64,000 bases of DNA from Serinus canaria (taxonomy: Eukaryota > Chordata > Aves > Passeriformes > Fringillidae): positions 10,804,601-10,868,600 of the forward strand of contig NC_066326.1 in NCBI RefSeq assembly GCF_022539315.1. Direction: 5' to 3'. The position numbers were made by a program, and so were the translations under genes. Below, piece after piece: positions 52,155 to 64,000 of the stretch (the stretch's first letter is position 1; each line of letters opens with the position of its first letter). The notes under the pieces are model-generated. The model made no database searches. It was not told the DNA's origin and saw nothing but the letters and a program-made list of their open reading frames with translations.

Positions 52155-54789
52155 AATTTTATTTATTTTACAAACAAAAATATACATTTATTCTATATTT
52201 TCTCTCTTTTTACCACCCCCCACACATAACACATTTTGCTCAAGAACCACTTTAAGATGGCCCAAAGATTTATATACATAAATACATAACAGGAGGAAGG
52301 TCAGTCCATGACCTAGTGCAGAAGCTCCTCAGCAGCAGAACATGGAACATTCCAGAAATACTGGAGTCCTGCCAGCAAAGGACAGGATGGATGTTGTCAA
52401 CCTGCACAAGTGATCTTTCAGTGCTGAATTCAGATAGTAAAAAAGGCAAATTCATAACAGGCTCTTCACATCACCAAGGAGGGCAGGTAATTCCTTTCAC
52501 TCAGGGTGTTGAAAATCAACAAATACTCCTTGGGATGGAAAACCAGTAGCTCCTTTAGTTCTCAACTGCTTTGAAATCTTCATCTCTCTTGACTCTGTCC
52601 AAGGCCCAGGGAAGATTTGCAGGCTCCCCCACCCTTTCTAACCAACAGCAGCTCAGGATCAGAGTGTAAGCAGCATTAGGAGCAGCAGCACAGCAATTCA
52701 GGCAGCACATCATCCATCCTTTTTACAGCAAGCAGTCCAGTGTGGCTCAGGCTGACTGACAGCAGTGACAGAGAGCATGGAACACTTCTCTAACGTGACA
52801 AGGGCTGACTCGGCCAGCTCCTCATCCAGCCCTTGCAGTCACTGCATGAAATGGAAATGTGACAGGCTGTGACCTACAAGAAACTACTCACCTCTAGCAC
52901 ATAGACAGATGGAAGCCTTTTTTCCCCCCAGAAGTAAATAAAATAAAAATAAAAAAGGGGGGTGAGGGGTTGGGGCACTGTTTGTTTCCAAGGTGCCAGT
53001 GCTACTTAGAGGCCTGCAGGGCAAAGTACCCAGGCAGACAGAGAAGCTGCATTGCTCATTAACAAAATAAGATAAGCAAAGGCCTGCATAGTTTTGGCAA
53101 CCAATATTCATGTTCTTACCCACGTTTTCTTTACCTGTGGTGGGAACACCTGGTAGCAAACACCATCCTCTACCTACTAATGATCCAAACCAGCACCTCC
53201 ACACTGCACCTTGCTAACTCTTTCCTCAGTATTCTTCAGGAACAGCAGTAAGTTGGGGCAAGAGATTCACACAGTCCCCAAACACTGCAAATTCCCTCTT
53301 TCTACCATCCCTAGTGGAAAGCTGCTTACAGCATATCTCCACCTACCTGGAGGACTCAGGTAGGAAAGCACCCCCAAATCTAAAGAAATACACATCTTCA
53401 CCCTTGGAAAGCACAAGATATCCCAGAAACCAGACTGATGCAGCCTTTATATGAACAGGTGCTGGATTGGAACACCACATCTTGAAACTGCATGCCAGAC
53501 AGCTCAGACAACAGGAGTCCCTCTTCCAGCATGGAAGAGGTTAGTAAGAAGTTCCAGGAAGTCTTGGAAAGGACTGCTCCCCACATGCACATAAGCATTT
53601 TCAACATATTGAGCCATAAAACTCAGACCAGCAGCAGTCCAGGGATCTGAACTGCAATGTAAGAGAAGGACACTGCCAGAGATACACATCCACCTCCCAC
53701 TGCAGCACACCAGCCAGCTTGATTCTAGCACACCTAAGGTGTTTGAGTTTCCAGTCACTAACTTCTGACAGCTCAGACTCATCATAGGCTTCTGCTCTGC
53801 CTCAAGCACCTGAATGTCTCTGGAGCCTTCATCTGCAGAGTCACCTTCCTCCTTCTCAGCACTCTCCGAGCCCCTGCCAGAGCCATGAAGCAGGGTACAG
53901 ATAGAAAACACACCCACCTCAAAGGTTTTACTCCTGAAACTCAGCCCTGATTCAGTGCTGTTACTTAGATTTTCCTGTGAGCTCAAATGCACAGCACTAC
54001 AGCCTCCAGAGACTGGTTCACAGCTCGTTCAGCTCTGCTAGACAGCAGCACTGTTTGTCCTTCTGTCTCCCTACTGTTCAGTCACTTCACATCCATGCTG
54101 TGGGCTACCAGTCTTCACCAAACATTCTCTGGGCACAGAGAACAAACAGTTCATTCCATTTCATACCTCTTTTTCCCCACACAGAGAGAACATTCCTTTT
54201 AACCACTAGCAACTCCAACTCACAATTTACAACAGTGTTAGCTGAAACCAAGGGTGAGCCCCAGTGACCAGCTTCCCTCATCAGACACTATCACCACCTG
54301 TGCTGTTGCATTCTGGCAAGATGCAGTCAGCCATGCTGCTTGGCCCAGGAACATCGTCTTTGGTTTCAACCACCAAAATCTTTCTATATATGTACAACAC
54401 AGCAGTCAAATCAGCACCCTCAACCCTAAACACCATTGCTCTAAGTGAGAAACAAGTGCTTTAAGTCACTGAAAAGGAAGAGGTGCCAGCCAGGGCTATC
54501 TTCTGGGTCATATTCACATGTGGAACATGAAAGATCAGGAAAGTTCAGTGTTTAAAGGTTTATGAACAAAACCGCTCTACATTGTTCTCATGTAGCAATA
54601 GAAAGTGTTCTTCCCGAAAGGGTTTGGGCTGCCAACTTAGTTCCACGATAGGTGTTGGAAATCCTAAGGACAAGAGAAAAGCCATGGCAGGTAGCCAAGG
54701 ACAGATTTCCAGCGGACATCCTAAGAGCTGTGGTATCAGGGAGTTTGGAAGGAAAGAAATGAGGCATCATGTGATTCAGGTGCCCTGCC
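52155..54789 (-). other. TPRA1: Probable TPRA1 3' UTR (about 2.6 kb)
   Basis: Begins directly after the TPRA1 stop codon. Reading down the minus strand, the first canonical AATAAA hexamers I see are at 52187-52192, 52162-52167 and 52158-52163, so the 3' UTR could be as long as this. It contains an A/G-rich stretch near 52920-52970 and a 162-codon minus-strand frame at 53504-53992 with no recognisable domain. A noncanonical, more proximal cleavage site cannot be excluded. Confidence 0.5.
52158..52192 (-). terminator. TPRA1: Candidate TPRA1 polyadenylation signals
   Basis: Three AATAAA hexamers on the minus strand (TTTATT at 52158, 52162 and 52187 on the plus strand) lie within 35 bp of AT-rich sequence. 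They are the first canonical signals seen after the TPRA1 stop. Cleavage would fall near 52130-52175. Confidence 0.55.
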
Positions 54790-62384
<7,595 letters not shown>

Positions 62385-63602
62385 CTGCAAAAAAAGAGCA
62401 AAAGTGAGCTCATGTCAAAAGGCACATAGGCAGCAGTGATCAGAAACCGTTTTGGAACACCACTTTCAAGTCAGTTTTCCAGGCTGATAATGTGTACTAA
62501 GAATTTCCTGAAGCAGACTAGAGTTAATTTCCTGAAAAAGATTCCTCAGACCCATTAGATAGGAGCAGTGCCTTGGAATTTAGGAAGGAACAATTGTCTC
62601 AGCAGTCAGATTAAGCTCTGAAGAGTTCTTCACCCAATCTTTACAACAGTATCTTTAGTCTTCCCTTCCTTCCACTGGGGCAGGGGAGGAGGAAAAGCAA
62701 CAGACAGAAAAACATTACAAAACCTCTGAATTACAAAACCAAATGGTTGGTATGCGTAACTAAACCATTCATATCAGATAACAGAAACCACTCAATACCA
62801 ACTACCACACTACACAATTGTGGCAAAACTAAACCTGCAGCTCTCTCACTCTGTACTGACAATGCTTAGGAATGCAGAGGAAAAGTCACCTGCAGCCACC
62901 AGCTTTAAAATATCTTACCCTGCTGCAGAGTGCAACATAGAGATCCCCACCTCACTTCATATACCACTGAAGTATGACAGCTCAGAAAGGCTCAGTTTCT
63001 CTGTGCTGTCACAGCCACACTATGCAATTAAGAGCTCAATTGGATGTATCTACACTCCACAGTGCAGACTTACACTCTAAGAAAGTGAATTTTTCCAGAC
63101 AGTATTCTCTAAATATCACTCTGATCCTAATGGTGAAGGTATGAGACAGCCAAACCTATCAGAGAACCAAGAGTCCGAGCTGATTCTAAGGTGGTTGCAG
63201 AATGGAAAGAACCAATAAATGACCCACAGATGAGTTTCTCTCTCTTAGAGGAAGAAGGGACAGCAATGGCAACAGAGAATATAACAATCCCTCCTGGGGT
63301 GGAAAACTCCATGACAAAACACTGACAAAAAAGATGGGTCCCTGCATATAATGGTATTCTGGAGCTGCAACAGCTCATTGGAGAGGAACACACATCTTTT
63401 TATTTCCTCTCTAAGCACATAGAGACTCTTCCCAATCTGTTAACTCCACATTAATCACCAACTCCACAAAAATCATTCCTCTAGAACATGACAAACAGCC
63501 AGTTCAAAGGAAGACCTCACAGAACACACTTCCATCTTCATTTCCCAATAACATACTCAAGAAATGAGTATAAAACTGAGTTAAAGCATTTTCCTCTAAG
63601 AC
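62385..63602 (-). other. TPRA1: TPRA1 intron (upstream part, before LTR)
   Basis: Unique AT-rich sequence upstream of the most N-terminal TPRA1 exon in the window. No match to the missing TPRA1 N-terminal exons was seen. It is inferred to be intron continuing to the right edge. Confidence 0.65.
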
Positions 63603-64000
63603 TGTGTGTTGGATTTGGCTGGGATAGAGGAAATTTCCTTCACAGTAGCTGTTATGGGGCTGTGTTTAGGATTTTTGTGCTGAAAACTGTGTTGATAACA
63701 CAAATGTTTTCATTACTGCTGCACTGCACCTACATAGAATGTAAGATAATTTTTGCCTCTTATCCCACTCCAGCAACAAGTTCATGCTCAGCACATAAAG
63801 ACAGGAAGAAGGAAGGAAAAGACTTTCAGAGTAATGGTGTTTGTCTTCCCCAGTAACCATCACATGTGATAGAACCCTGCTTTCCTGGAAACAGCTAACC
63901 ACTTTCCATGGGCAGGCAGGTGTTAAGTGAATGCCTTGCTTTGCTTTCTCTGTGGCAAAGCTTTTGCTTTGGCCTATTAAACTCTATCTCAACCCACAAG
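63603..64000 (+). mobile_element. ERVL-type LTR (solo LTR or 5' LTR, cut by window end)
   Basis: Begins with tgtgttggatttggctggga and includes gtgctgaaaactgtgttgat, a TATA-like acataaag at 63793-63800, ggtgtttgtcttccccagta, ccctgctttcctggaaacag, and a polyadenylation signal ATTAAA at 63976-63981. These blocks and their order are those of an abundant songbird endogenous retrovirus LTR. Compared with the family as I recall it, a central portion between about 63776 and 63781 is missing. It is antisense to TPRA1 and has no viral coding sequence in the window. Whether internal sequence follows cannot be told. Confidence 0.85.

Noticed and set aside
63488..63902. 122-codon plus and 78-codon minus frames near the right edge
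   Set aside because: Mostly overlap the ERVL-type LTR, which is non-coding.

Overview
The window is ordinary vertebrate nuclear DNA, almost certainly from a bird. The two recognisable genes have vertebrate exon-intron structure. The only clear interspersed repeats are 3' ends of CR1 LINEs plus one ERVL-type long terminal repeat of the kind common in songbirds. I see no L1 or Alu-like repeats and no prokaryotic organisation (no operons, Shine-Dalgarno sites, CRISPR arrays or origins). Most short open frames here are chance frames in AT-rich intron sequence.

Two genes account for the window, both on the minus strand. CHCHD6 (MIC25, a MICOS subunit of mitochondrial cristae junctions) runs from a CpG-island promoter near 50.1-51.2 kb leftwards. 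Five coding exons are present (50604-50693, 48820-48949, 47851-47905, 46484-46610, 13825-13908), and they join in frame into the first 162 residues. The exons for the C-terminal CHCH domain were not found and must lie left of position 1. The bases from 1 to 13824 are therefore intron, and 13909-46483 is a single 32.6 kb intron.

TPRA1 (GPR175, a seven-helix membrane protein) occupies the right end. Its last eight coding exons (62298-62384 down to 54790-55024) join in frame into the C-terminal 276 residues. The N-terminal exons lie beyond 64000. Its 3' UTR probably extends about 2.6 kb to AATAAA signals near 52.16-52.19 kb, leaving about 1.4 kb before the CHCHD6 promoter. The genes are tandem, TPRA1 upstream. 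As I recall the human map, PLXNA1 lies between them and CHCHD6 points the other way, so this arrangement implies a rearrangement between the lineages.

The rest is intron or intergenic DNA holding CR1 fragments (about 10.1, 34.2, 47.4 and 60.1 kb), probable ancient MIR/L2-like relics, small tandem duplications, a CpG-dense islet at 38.0 kb and an ERVL LTR at 63.6-64.0 kb. I found no undescribed system. The most useful leads are the CHCHD6 promoter with an in-frame upstream ATG, the gene-order change, and the isolated CpG cluster inside the large intron.
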